From Mycolicibacterium llatzerense (GTDB taxonomy: Bacteria > Actinomycetota > Actinomycetes > Mycobacteriales > Mycobacteriaceae), in contig NZ_JXST01000016.1 in NCBI RefSeq assembly GCF_000878195.1, positions 1-64,000 on the forward strand: a stretch of 64,000 nt of DNA, in the 5' to 3' direction. Numbering within the stretch: the first letter of the stretch is position 1; every line of letters starts with the position of its first letter. The notes beneath the pieces were generated by a model. That model was given only the letters and a program-made list of their open reading frames with translations, was not told the origin of the DNA and made no database searches. This document shows, piece by piece, positions 15,067-25,939 of the stretch. The position numbers and the translations under genes were made by a program.

Positions 15067-16209
15067 TTAAATATCCAACACACAGTCGCCGGCCGCAGCC
15101 GAAATGCAGGTCTGCACTCGACTCCCGGGCTCTCGTTCCTCACCCGTGCGCAGATCCCGCGCGTGACCGTCCAGCAAACTCACTACACACGACTGGCAGA
15201 TGCCCATCCGGCAGCCAAAGGGCATCCGAACGCCGGCCTGTTCACCGGCCTCCATCAGCGACGTCGCCGCATCGGCGACGACGGTCTTGCCGCTGCGCTC
15301 GAACGTCACCGAACCGCCGGTGCCGTCGACCGCAGCGCGCGACGCCGCGAAACGCTCCAGGTGCAGCCGCACCCCGAGCCCCGCCGCTTCGAACTCACGC
15401 TCGGCGTCGTGGAGCATGGCCTCCGGGCCACACGCCCACGCTTCCCGCGTCCGCCAATCGGCGACCTCGTCGTCGAGCTTGGCCAGGTCCAGGCGCCCGT
15501 CGGTACGCGTGGCCCGCACCCGCAGCTGGTAGCTCGGGTGATCCTTGGCCAGCTGCGCCAATTCGTCGGCGAAGATGACGTCGGCCTCGGTCGGGGCCGA
15601 GTGCAGGTGGACTATGTCGGTGATCTGGTCCCGGCGCGCCAGGGTGCGCAGCATCGACATCACCGGGGTGATGCCCGAGCCGGCGGTCAGGAACAGCACC
15701 TTGCCGGGCGCGGGGTCCGGCATGACGAACTCGCCCTGCGGCGCCGCCAGCCGCACGATGGTCCCGGGCGCCACGCCACCGACCAGGTGGGTCGACAGGA
15801 ACCCCTCGCGCATGGCCTTCACCGTGATGGTGATGGTGTGGTCGCTGTGCGACTCCACCGGGCTCGAGGTCAGCGAGTACGAACGCCAGCGCCACCGGCC
15901 GTCCATGAGCAGGCCGATGCCGATGTACTGGCCCGGGTGGTAGTCGAACGAGAAGCCCCAGCCCGGCTTGATCACCAGGGTCGCCGAATCCTCGGTTTCC
16001 TGCCGGACGTCGACGACCTTGCCGCGCAGCTCGCGCGCCGACCACAGCGGATTGACCAGCTTGAGATAGTCGTCCGGCAACAGCGGTGTGGTGATGCGCG
16101 CGACGATGGTGCGCAGTGCGTGCCAGCCCGGCCGTTCCTTGGCGCCGGCCACCGTGGGCCGCACCGTATTGACGACATTGGCCGAGATCTTGATGTCGTT
16201 CTTGGCCAC
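15067..16209 (-). CDS. Ferredoxin reductase/2Fe-2S fusion, electron donor for DesA3 (Rv3230c-like)
   Basis: 380 residues. A FAD-binding barrel with [11 protein letters not shown] (about residue 108), an NAD(P)-binding domain ([16 protein letters not shown]) and a C-terminal plant-type ferredoxin domain with CRMGICQSC and a fourth cysteine in VQTC. It passes electrons from NADPH to the DesA3 di-iron centre. The GTG at 16209 is preferred because GGGAG stands 5 nt before it; a GTG at 16215 would add two residues. It is transcribed toward desA3 but has its own promoter and an operator like that of desA3. Confidence 0.92.
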   Translation of the reverse strand: MAKNDIKISANVVNTVRPTVAGAKERPGWHALRTIVARITTPLLPDDYLKLVNPLWSARELRGKVVDVRQETEDSATLVIKPGWGFSFDYHPGQYIGIGLLMDGRWRWRSYSLTSSPVESHSDHTITITVKAMREGFLSTHLVGGVAPGTIVRLAAPQGEFVMPDPAPGKVLFLTAGSGITPVMSMLRTLARRDQITDIVHLHSAPTEADVIFADELAQLAKDHPSYQLRVRATRTDGRLDLAKLDDEVADWRTREAWACGPEAMLHDAEREFEAAGLGVRLHLERFAASRAAVDGTGGSVTFERSGKTVVADAATSLMEAGEQAGVRMPFGCRMGICQSCVVSLLDGHARDLRTGEEREPGSRVQTCISAAAGDCVLDI

Positions 16210-16264
16210 GTTCACTCCCGCTCAGGTGGTCACCACTGGTCGCGTCCCGACCAGCTCGCCTTAA

Positions 16265-16296
16265 CCTACGGTACCGTAACCTACGCGCAAGTAGCT
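16265..16296. promoter_or_regulatory. Composite operator upstream of the DesA3 reductase gene
   Basis: Perfect palindrome TACGGTACCGTA (16267-16278) directly followed by ACCTAC-GCGCAA-GTAGCT (16279-16296). It aligns without gaps to the desA3 operator. The flanking CCTACG before the palindrome is also shared. The gene starts about 55 bp downstream on the minus strand. Indicates joint control of desaturase and reductase. Confidence 0.75.
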
Positions 16297-16320
16297 ACCC
16301 CCGCCGGCCACAATCGAGGG

Positions 16321-16854
16321 CTACAGCAGCTCCAACAAGAACGGTAACTCTTGAGCGGCGTACCACGCCAGATCATGATCCTGAGCATCTCCGACAGTGA
16401 GCTCGGCGTCCTCGTCACCCAGGTCGGCAGCGTCGACGGCGGCCACCGCAGCAAGCACCGCCGGCTCGGCCGTCGAGTTGTCGACGTACACCGCGATCAC
16501 GTCGGCCAGCGCGACCGGCCCGGCCAGCCGCACCACCGCGTCGTCCAGATCGGGGCGGAGTACGACACCGTCGACCCCGTCCACTTGGGCCACCAGCACC
16601 GCGCGCCGCGGCGGCAACCCGCCTTCCACGCCTTCCCCGCCGGCCTCGCCCACGCCCTCGCCGGCGAGCAGCCGTAGCGATGCCAGCGCCGCTTCCTGCA
16701 GCGCGATCTCGCCGAGCTCGTCCTCGTCTCCGTGCGAGTACGCCTCACGCAGGGTCGGCGTCACCGCGAACGCGGTACCGCTGCGGGCCGGCATCGCCCC
16801 GTCGGCCACGAGTTGCGAGAGCATGGCCAGGGTCGCCGGAATGTAGACGCGCAC
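16321..16854 (-). CDS. Conserved actinobacterial protein (Rv3231c-like, DUF6912)
   Basis: 177 residues starting MRVYIPATLAMLSQL, a conserved opening of this family. It is rich in Ala, Val and acidic residues and has no membrane segment or catalytic motif I can recognise; a C-terminal section reads AWYAAQELPFLLELL. The start is GTG at 16854, 9 nt after the ppk2 stop on the same strand, so it is probably co-transcribed with ppk2 and tgs3. Function unknown. Confidence 0.8.
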   Translation of the reverse strand: MRVYIPATLAMLSQLVADGAMPARSGTAFAVTPTLREAYSHGDEDELGEIALQEAALASLRLLAGEGVGEAGGEGVEGGLPPRRAVLVAQVDGVDGVVLRPDLDDAVVRLAGPVALADVIAVYVDNSTAEPAVLAAVAAVDAADLGDEDAELTVGDAQDHDLAWYAAQELPFLLELL

Positions 16855-16863
16855 CAGGGCACT

Positions 16864-17718
16864 CTAAAGGGATCTCTCGGGATCGCCCATCAGCTCGGCC
16901 ACGTGATCTGGCACATAGGTGGTGAGCTCACGCGACGGCCGGACGTACGTGCCCGTCACCACCGGCCGCTCGGGCAGCTCCACCTTCGCGTGGTCGACCG
17001 CGGTGTACGGGATCGTGGACAGCAGATGCGCGATCATGTTCAGCCGCGCGTGCTTCTTGATATCCGATTCGACGACGAACCACGGACTCTGCGGGGTGTC
17101 GCAATGGACCATCATCTCGTCCTTCGCCCGCGAGTAGTCCTCCCAGCGGTACACCGACTCCAGGTCCATCGGCGACAGCTTCCACTGGCGCACCGGGTCG
17201 TTCATGCGAGACCGGAACCGCTTGAGCTGCTCCGCGTCCGACACCGAGAACCAGTACTTGCGCAGCATGATCCCGTCGTCGATCAGCATCTGCTCGAAGA
17301 TCGGGGTCTGCCGCAGGAACAGCGCGTGTTCCTGCGGGGTGCAGAACCCCATGACCTTCTCCACGCCGGCCCGGTTGTACCAGGACCGGTCGAACAGCAC
17401 GATCTCGCCTTTGGCCGGCAGGTGCGCTATGTAGCGCTGGTAGTACCACTCGCCCCGTTCCCGGTCACTGGGCGCCGGCAGCGCCGCGACCCGTGCGATG
17501 CGGGGACTGAGGTATTCGGTGGCGCGCTTGATGGTGCCGCCCTTGCCCGCGGCGTCGCGGCCCTCGAAGACGATCACGACGCGCGCGCCGGAGGCGCGCA
17601 CCCACTCCTGCAGCTTCACCAGCTCGGTCTGCAGCCGGAAAATCTCGGCTTCGTAGACGTCATTCGGGATCTTGCGGGCCTTCTTGGCGCGCTTCCGGTC
17701 CTTGCCTTCGTTGGCCAC
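16864..17718 (-). CDS. ppk2: Polyphosphate kinase 2
   Basis: 284 residues with Walker A GRDAAGKGGT (53-62), Walker B-like VLFDRSWYNR (107-116) and the lid segment. The family uses polyphosphate to phosphorylate GDP (class I). M. tuberculosis Rv3232c is the equivalent and works mainly toward GTP synthesis and polyphosphate breakdown. A lysine/arginine-rich first 16 residues may be disordered. The GTG start at 17718 is preceded by AAGGGGGTAGGG. It lies between tgs3 and the DUF6912 gene on one strand with short gaps. Confidence 0.94.
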   Translation of the reverse strand: MANEGKDRKRAKKARKIPNDVYEAEIFRLQTELVKLQEWVRASGARVVIVFEGRDAAGKGGTIKRATEYLSPRIARVAALPAPSDRERGEWYYQRYIAHLPAKGEIVLFDRSWYNRAGVEKVMGFCTPQEHALFLRQTPIFEQMLIDDGIMLRKYWFSVSDAEQLKRFRSRMNDPVRQWKLSPMDLESVYRWEDYSRAKDEMMVHCDTPQSPWFVVESDIKKHARLNMIAHLLSTIPYTAVDHAKVELPERPVVTGTYVRPSRELTTYVPDHVAELMGDPERSL

Positions 17719-17737
17719 CCCTACCCCCTTCGTGGAA

Positions 17738-19150
17738 TCAGCGTGCGGTTTCCCGCAGCTCGTCGAGTGCCTCGCGCAGCAGGCTGGGGAACACGTCGAC
17801 GTCGCTCATGGCCTCGCGGTCGGCGTTGATGCCGTAGTAGAGGCTGCCGTTGTAGGACGTGATGCCCAGCGCCAGCACCTGATTGTTCAGCAGCGGCGGC
17901 ACCGCGTAGGTGTCCAGCAGCTTGGTGCCGGCGACGTACATCTGTTTCTGCGCGCCCGGCACGTTGGTGATCAACAGGTTGAACTGGCGCGCCGGGAAGC
18001 TCGTCGCGACACGGGTGCCCATGGCGTGCAGCGTCGGCGGCGCGAAACCCGACAGCGTGACGATGGTGCGTGCGTCGACCGGCGTGGTCGTGGTGGCCTG
18101 GGTCTCGGTGGCGTGCGCGATCTGGGACAGCCGGACCAGCGCGTTGTTCTCCCCCACCGGCAGGTCCACCAGGAAGGGCGTCACCTCGCTGATCGCCTGC
18201 CCGGGGCCTGCGGACTCCAGGTGGTCGGTCTCGGGGTACACCGACATCGGCGCCATGGCCCGCACCGTCAGGCCCGTCGATACCGATTGGCCGCGGGACA
18301 TCAACCAGTTGCGCAGCGCGCCGGTCACCACCGACAGCACCACGTCGTTGACGTCGCAGTCGAAGCGGGTCCGCAGCTGGCGGTACTCCTCGAGCTCGTG
18401 CTTGGCGACGGTGAACCGCCGGTTGCGGGAGACGGTGGCGTTCAGTGGGCTGCTCGGGGCGGTGCCCCGCACCATCGTGCGGGCCATGTCGATGACCCGC
18501 CGGCCGGCCTCGACGAACTGTTCGGTGCTGGAGATCATGTCGGCCGCCGCCGACTGCACCGCGGCCAACTGGGCCGTCGGCCGGGTGATCCACTCACCGA
18601 TTGCGCCCAGCAGCAGCGAGACGTCGCTGGGTTCACGTCCAGGGATCCAGATGTCCTCGCCGAACTCGGGCGGCTTCTGGGTCCGGTCGGCGATGACGTG
18701 CCCGATCTCCAGCGCCGTCATGCCGTTGACGAGGGCCTGGTGGGTCTTGGTGTAGATCGCGAGGCGGTTGTCGGAGAGCCCCTCGACCAGGCACATCTCC
18801 CATAGCGGCCGGGTCTTGTCCAGGGGCCGCGACCCCAGCCGGGCCACCAGGTCATGGAGCTGGGCATCGCTGCCCGGAGACGGCAGCGCCGAACGCCGGA
18901 TGTGGTAGGTGATGTCGAAGTCGCGGTCGTCGACCCAGACCGGCCGGGCCAGGCCGAGCGTGACCTCGCGGACCTTCTGCCGGTAGCGCGGGATCTGCGG
19001 GAGTCTGGCCTCGACGTTCGCCAGCAGGGTCTCGTAGCTCAGGCCGGCCCGCGGCCGCCGCAGGATGGACAGCGTCCCGACATACATGGGTGTCGAGGAG
19101 TCTTCTAGCCCGTAGAACGACGCGTCTGACGCCGACAACCGGGTCACCAT
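17738..19150 (-). CDS. tgs3: WS/DGAT-family acyltransferase (Tgs3-like) with altered active-site motif
   Basis: 470 residues, full length for wax ester synthase/diacylglycerol acyltransferases, which esterify acyl-CoA to diacylglycerol or fatty alcohol. The N-terminal MVTRLSASDASFY and C-terminal (NLLITNVPG, SYNGSLYYGINADR) family blocks are intact. The catalytic HHxxxDG motif reads H137-QALV-N142-G: the second His is Gln and the Asp is Asn. As I recall, M. tuberculosis Rv3234c has the same substitutions, so this is a family trait and not decay. GGAGGAG precedes the ATG. In M. tuberculosis the gene is annotated as two pieces; here it is whole. Confidence 0.9.
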   Translation of the reverse strand: MVTRLSASDASFYGLEDSSTPMYVGTLSILRRPRAGLSYETLLANVEARLPQIPRYRQKVREVTLGLARPVWVDDRDFDITYHIRRSALPSPGSDAQLHDLVARLGSRPLDKTRPLWEMCLVEGLSDNRLAIYTKTHQALVNGMTALEIGHVIADRTQKPPEFGEDIWIPGREPSDVSLLLGAIGEWITRPTAQLAAVQSAAADMISSTEQFVEAGRRVIDMARTMVRGTAPSSPLNATVSRNRRFTVAKHELEEYRQLRTRFDCDVNDVVLSVVTGALRNWLMSRGQSVSTGLTVRAMAPMSVYPETDHLESAGPGQAISEVTPFLVDLPVGENNALVRLSQIAHATETQATTTTPVDARTIVTLSGFAPPTLHAMGTRVATSFPARQFNLLITNVPGAQKQMYVAGTKLLDTYAVPPLLNNQVLALGITSYNGSLYYGINADREAMSDVDVFPSLLREALDELRETAR

Positions 19151-19334
19151 GCAGCCCGCTCCTCCTCACACCTCCGGCAGGACTCCGTCACGGTATCCCC
19201 GGGGCCTGTCCCGTGCAGCACCGGACTGGCGAATTGGCGTCGAGCGCCAGGTGAAACCGGTGCGATGATTTAGCGGTCTGCAACTCTCCAGCAGATGCGC
19301 CGCACGCACCGGACCTATCGCTGGAGAGATTGTC

Positions 19335-19835
19335 ATGACCGCATCGACCCGCATCGACATCGATCCGACGGCGCCGATCGTCGATTACGAGCCGACGCCG
19401 ATCGAGGCGGGCACGACGGATCGTGCCGTCAACCGGCTGCGTGTGGTGTCGGGTCGAGGACCAGACTGCGCTGCAGCATCCGTCGTCGAATGTCAGCTCG
19501 AGGCAGCACCGCCCACAGCCGCACTGGTGTTCGCCGATACCGTGCTGCGCCGGGTCCTGGAGGTCAGCGACCGGCGCCGGCCGATGGCGCAGCTGCGGCC
19601 ACTGGTCACCGCGACGCTGTTCGACGCCATGTCGTCCTGGCCCCGCCACACCCGGACCGACGGCGTGGCAGTGCTGCGGCGGGTACGGCTACGCACCGCC
19701 CGCGAACAGGACGGGCTGGCCACGGCGATCGAAGTGTTCGCCACCTTCAGCCGCGGGCCACGACTGCACGCTGCCGCCGGCCGTATCGAAATCGTCGGCG
19801 GGCGTTGGCAATTCGTGGCCCTGCAGCTGGGTTAA
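19335..19835 (+). CDS. Rv3235-family protein (DUF6459), neighbour of secA1
   Basis: 166 residues. The N-terminal 60 residues are low complexity; the rest forms the conserved part (ADTVLRRVLEVSDRRRPMAQLRPL, read in two blocks, then AVLRRVRLRTAREQDG, EVFATFSRGPR, GGRWQFVALQLG). The family occurs next to secA across actinobacteria, convergent with it as here (9 bp between stops). Its role is not known. The ATG at 19335 has GAGAGA upstream. Confidence 0.82.
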   Translation: MTASTRIDIDPTAPIVDYEPTPIEAGTTDRAVNRLRVVSGRGPDCAAASVVECQLEAAPPTAALVFADTVLRRVLEVSDRRRPMAQLRPLVTATLFDAMSSWPRHTRTDGVAVLRRVRLRTAREQDGLATAIEVFATFSRGPRLHAAAGRIEIVGGRWQFVALQLG

Positions 19836-19843
19836 CCGGTTGG

Positions 19844-22612
<2,769 letters not shown>

Positions 22613-22733
22613 GGCAACAACCCCTGTACCTTCACAGGCTCACACTGCCTTCGACGGGCGCGCGAGCAACTCAATGGACTCTCAGCGACAACCATCGTAG
22701 GCGTACGAGGTGCCGGGCCCCGCCGAACGTGGC

Positions 22734-23087
22734 CTACGAGCGGGCGGAGCCCGACTCACGAGCGCCAAGGGCTCGCTCGCGGGCGATGAGGAAAAGCGGA
22801 AACGCCACGCTGATCGCGACGACGAAGCTCAGCGCCACGTATGCCCACACATACCTGACCCCGACCCGACGCGCCTCCACCACCATCAACACGACCGCGG
22901 ACACCCCGAGCAGCATCAGGTCATTGGTCAACGAACTGGTCGCGTGATTCAGGTATCCCTGCTGGAAGAATTCGAGCAGGTTGCCGCCGGTCTTGAAGTA
23001 CGCGATGTTGTGCCACCACGTGGCGATCAAAGCGATCAGGGCGATCACACCGTAGGCCACGCACAAATTTCGCCGAGTCCCCGTCAT
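22734..23087 (-). CDS. DUF2834-type membrane protein
   Basis: 117 residues with three hydrophobic segments (CVAYGVIALIALIATWW, LMLLGVSAVVLMVV, YVWAYVALSFVVAISVAFPL) and the family features TWWHN and the QQGYLNHATSSLTNDL loop. Function unknown. The ATG at 23087 begins MTGTRRN with a basic N-terminus; an in-frame start at 23105 is possible. The hpf terminator lies directly upstream. Confidence 0.78.
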   Translation of the reverse strand: MTGTRRNLCVAYGVIALIALIATWWHNIAYFKTGGNLLEFFQQGYLNHATSSLTNDLMLLGVSAVVLMVVEARRVGVRYVWAYVALSFVVAISVAFPLFLIARERALGARESGSARS

Positions 23088-23106
23088 CAAGGGAGTATCA
23101 CGCAAA

Positions 23107-23145
23107 ACTGCGGTGCCGGCGCCGTATCGGCGCCGACACCGCAGT
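23107..23145 (-). terminator. Intrinsic terminator of hpf
   Basis: ACTGCGGTG (23107-23115) and the following CGGCGCCG pair with CGGCGCCG-ACACCGCAGT (to 23145) around a TAT loop, 18 bp of nearly unbroken stem. On the minus strand it is followed by TTTTG. Starts about 17 bp after the hpf stop. Confidence 0.88.
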
Positions 23146-23162
23146 CTCGGCGGTAGGTCGGA

Positions 23163-23834
23163 CTACTGACCCAGTCGGATCAATCCGTAGTCGTAGGCGT
23201 GTCGGCGGTAGACCACCGTCGGCCGATCGCTCTCCTTGTCGTGGAACAGGAAGAAGTCGTGTCCGACCAGCTCCATCTCGTAGAGCGCGTCGTCCACCGT
23301 CATCGGGTTCGCCGGGTGCTCCTTGACGCGGACCACCTGACCCGGAACGTGGTCATCGAGGTCGGCGGAGGCGGCCTGGCTCGGCGTTGCGGGCAGGTCC
23401 TCGGGCGGGACGATGGACGTCGCCTCCGCGAGCCCTACCGGGGTCTTGTCGCCGTAGTGAATCTTGCGGCGGTCCTTGCTGCGCCTCAGCCGGTTCTCGA
23501 GTTTGCCGACGGCCGATTCGAGCGCCGCGTAGAAGCTGTCCGCGCACCCTTCGCCACGTACGACCGGTCCACGGCCACGGGCGGTGATCTCCACGTGCTG
23601 GCAGTTCTTGCGCTGGCGTCGGTTCTTCTCGTGGTCGAGTTCGACGTCGAACAGATAGATGGTGCGATCGAAACGCTCCAATCGGGAGAGTTTCTCGGAA
23701 ACGTAGATGCGGAAATGTTCGGGGACTTCGACGTTACGGCCCTTGACGACAACGTCGGCGTGCGGTTCGGGCGCAGGCTCGGTGTCGTCGGCAAACATGG
23801 TCGAGCGGGCAGAATCCACGGATTGGGTTGACAT
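23163..23834 (-). CDS. hpf: Long-form ribosome hibernation promoting factor (RafS/MPY-like)
   Basis: 223 residues. The N-terminal HPF/YfiA domain (VVVKGRNVEVPEHFRIYVSE, then YLFDVELDHEKNRRQ and EITARGRGPVVRGEG) binds the 30S decoding site. The C-terminal dimerisation domain (VVRVKEHPANPMTVDDALYE, VGHDFFLFHDKES, YRRHAYDYGLIRL) is that of the long form. It stabilises ribosomes in stationary phase and hypoxia. The ATG at 23834 begins MSTQSVDSARS; a longer in-frame opening up to 24062 is arginine-rich and unlike the family. The long upstream region carries inverted repeats. Confidence 0.93.
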   Translation of the reverse strand: MSTQSVDSARSTMFADDTEPAPEPHADVVVKGRNVEVPEHFRIYVSEKLSRLERFDRTIYLFDVELDHEKNRRQRKNCQHVEITARGRGPVVRGEGCADSFYAALESAVGKLENRLRRSKDRRKIHYGDKTPVGLAEATSIVPPEDLPATPSQAASADLDDHVPGQVVRVKEHPANPMTVDDALYEMELVGHDFFLFHDKESDRPTVVYRRHAYDYGLIRLGQ

Positions 23835-24249
23835 GCTTGGCAACTCGCTTCTCTCTCGCAGTGTGCGTGTGCGCTTCTTGCACACGGTCTGAACTACGCG
23901 CCGAGCGGGTCTGCAAGTCGCCGCAGCCCGGCGCGAGGTGTTGAAGTACTCACCTCCTACCGCTGTCAGCGATTTTGGTACCGAGTGAATATGCCGGTAC
24001 CGCCGTGAGGCTTCACGGGTCGTTGCAGCCGACGGTAGTCCGAGTTCACCTAGTCGTGCCACCGATTTCGCATACCGGTTTTGAGAACTTCATATCGAGT
24101 TGATGTAGGTACCCGGCGGACCGTGTCCAGGCGGCCGGAAGTTCAGCCCTGTGCTATTGCCAGCCGCCTGAACCATGAACAAAACGCCCGCGACGGCCGG
24201 TCATTCATCTTGCCGGCCCAAGCCTTGAGGGACCGCTACCCTGACCTCT
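23835..24249. other. 415-bp intergenic region between hpf and a divergent accessory gene
   Basis: No convincing gene. Visible structure: an inverted repeat GAGGTG (23935-23940) ... CACCTC (23951-23956) with a 10-nt spacer that itself contains AGTACT, and two GGTACC palindromes at 23977-23982 and 23996-24001. The right end holds TACCCT (24237-24242), the likely -10 box of the leaderless gene at 24250. Base composition drops toward the right. Confidence 0.6.
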
Positions 24250-24939
24250 ATGTCCGACCCGGACCTAGAACACGCGGTCGCTTATCCGTTCGACATCCCT
24301 CGCCACTCGTTTGTGTTCAACCCACAGACCCACACACCGGACCCGTTCGACTACGAAATGATCGAGGACCGTCAGCTGGTGCCGGTCGCGGCCGTCGGCT
24401 CAAACGCCTCACCATCTCAGCTCAGTCGCAAGTTTCCGCCGGACGGAGCGGTGACCGAAGCTATTCCGGTCCTCTACACCGAAATCCGGGACTTCGACTC
24501 CGTATATGCCGCGAGGGTCTCCAAGTACGGATCGATTCCCGCTACGCCATATCCATCTCCGGGGACGTCGATCCGAGTGCACGTGACGTTCCTGAACGGA
24601 CGTCAATTGGAGCGGATGAACAGCACCGAATCACTCGGGGTGGGCTACGACCTGGTCGAAATGCCGGATGGTTGTTTCCCCGAGCTACCCGGCCGGCGAG
24701 TGCTGACGTACGTCGCACGCTCCGGAGCGCTACTCATCGGTGATCGTCCAGCCGCACTGGCAGACATCCCTGGCAGCAATAGGACCTTCGCGGAAATCAG
24801 CGAGCGAACGGCGATCGATGTTGTAGCTGAGATCCTCGGATTCGACGCCGCGGGGCTGGTCCACGCCGTCATCATGGACCGCGAACTGCACGCAGCATTG
24901 AATCGGCAATTGGCGCCAAGGGGATCCAGATGGCCGTAG
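24250..24939 (+). CDS. GGCT-like fold protein of unknown function, first gene of an inserted pair
   Basis: 229 residues. VAAVGSNASPSQL resembles the YGSN loop that opens the gamma-glutamylcyclotransferase/AIG2 fold. VYAARVSKYGSIPATPYPSPGT, in two blocks, and LGVGYDLVEMPDG fit later strands of that fold. No catalytic Glu is assigned with certainty. TACCCT lies 7 nt before the ATG (leaderless). Codon and base use are less GC-rich than the neighbours: 34 G+C in the 60 bases 24481-24540 and again in 24781-24840. It overlaps the next gene by 10 bp. It interrupts the usual hpf-comF order, suggesting acquisition. Confidence 0.72.
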   Translation: MSDPDLEHAVAYPFDIPRHSFVFNPQTHTPDPFDYEMIEDRQLVPVAAVGSNASPSQLSRKFPPDGAVTEAIPVLYTEIRDFDSVYAARVSKYGSIPATPYPSPGTSIRVHVTFLNGRQLERMNSTESLGVGYDLVEMPDGCFPELPGRRVLTYVARSGALLIGDRPAALADIPGSNRTFAEISERTAIDVVAEILGFDAAGLVHAVIMDRELHAALNRQLAPRGSRWP

Positions 24940-25889
24940 TCGACTTCTCGCCGCAATCGCTTCCTCCCATGACGGTCGGAGCGACGTCGGCCCGCGATCA
25001 CCAGCGCCTGGGCCAACCGTATGTCGTGGTGATGTCCCCAGAGTTGGCGGGCCGCGCCGCCGGCCATCTACGGCTGACGTATCTGACCCGCAGTTTCGAC
25101 CCCACACGTCGACTTGGCGTGCTGGCTTATGTCATCGCAGATCGGGGCTGCTCCGGCACCCAGATGCGATGTGACCAAACGATCAGAACCGCACTTGGCA
25201 TGCCGACCATCTTGCCGGCTGTCAGCCCGGTCATCGAAGGCTTGGCCGTCGAGCCCGTCTACGCTTCGTACCGCAATCGACTACGCAGCCTGACCAGTGT
25301 CATCACCGGGCGGCGATACGTCATGCTGCGAGCAGCGCCCCCCAAGCCGGCCGATATCGAGAAGGACCTGTGCCGTATCAGGTCCGATGATCTTGCCGCC
25401 ATCGGAACAAATCCCGGATCCCTGGTTCTGCTCTTCGCGGCGAAGACCGACAAGAAAGGTCGCCGGGCCCTGTCAGTTGTCGCCGCCAAAGCCCTGGCGC
25501 TTGGGTCCGATGAGATCGCCCAACGTCGCGACGACCAGGAACAGACACGAGACCGGCTGTGGGACGCTCGCTATCGTTGCCCCAAGCAGATATTGGGTGT
25601 GGTCGGCGACGATCTCTCACCGTTGTGGCTTGACAGTGACGCACGGCAACGGCTTGGCATACAACAACTTTCGCCGATACTCGTCCGGCGAGACACTCGC
25701 TCGTCACTCACTCGGCAAAGTCAGGAGTTCGGCGTCGCGCTGTTGACTTCATTCCTCACTCTGCAGGCGATCATCGCGCCACTCACTACTCACTGGAACG
25801 CCGGAGTGCGGAGTCTCAGCAGTTTCGCCATTTCACTGTTGGGAGCACTTTCGCTGATCGTGTGGCGTCTGCGCACCGACATCCGCTGA
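24930..25889 (+). CDS. Membrane-anchored protein of unknown function, second gene of the inserted pair
   Basis: 319 residues. The soluble part (1-255) contains two segments, around TQMRCDQTIRTALGM and CRIRSDDLAAIGTNPGSLVL, that look like the R-(x)-D-(x4)-LG-(x)-GD pattern of double-psi beta barrels (Cdc48 N-domain type); this is an inference from pattern only. A region of charged residues (AQRRDDQEQTRDRLWDARYR) follows. The C-terminus has two hydrophobic segments (FGVALLTSFLTLQAIIAPL and LSSFAISLLGALSLIVW). The ATG overlaps the preceding gene, with AAGGGGA before it, so the pair is translationally coupled. Confidence 0.7.
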   Translation: MAVVDFSPQSLPPMTVGATSARDHQRLGQPYVVVMSPELAGRAAGHLRLTYLTRSFDPTRRLGVLAYVIADRGCSGTQMRCDQTIRTALGMPTILPAVSPVIEGLAVEPVYASYRNRLRSLTSVITGRRYVMLRAAPPKPADIEKDLCRIRSDDLAAIGTNPGSLVLLFAAKTDKKGRRALSVVAAKALALGSDEIAQRRDDQEQTRDRLWDARYRCPKQILGVVGDDLSPLWLDSDARQRLGIQQLSPILVRRDTRSSLTRQSQEFGVALLTSFLTLQAIIAPLTTHWNAGVRSLSSFAISLLGALSLIVWRLRTDIR

Positions 25890-25939
25890 ATCCGCTCCGC
25901 CGGTCGCCGCAGTCCCAACCGGCGCTGTTTCCAGCCAAG

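Noticed and set aside
23835-24062. Extended N-terminus of hpf
   Set aside because: Arg/Thr-rich, absent from the family, and the ATG at 23834 gives the normal start.
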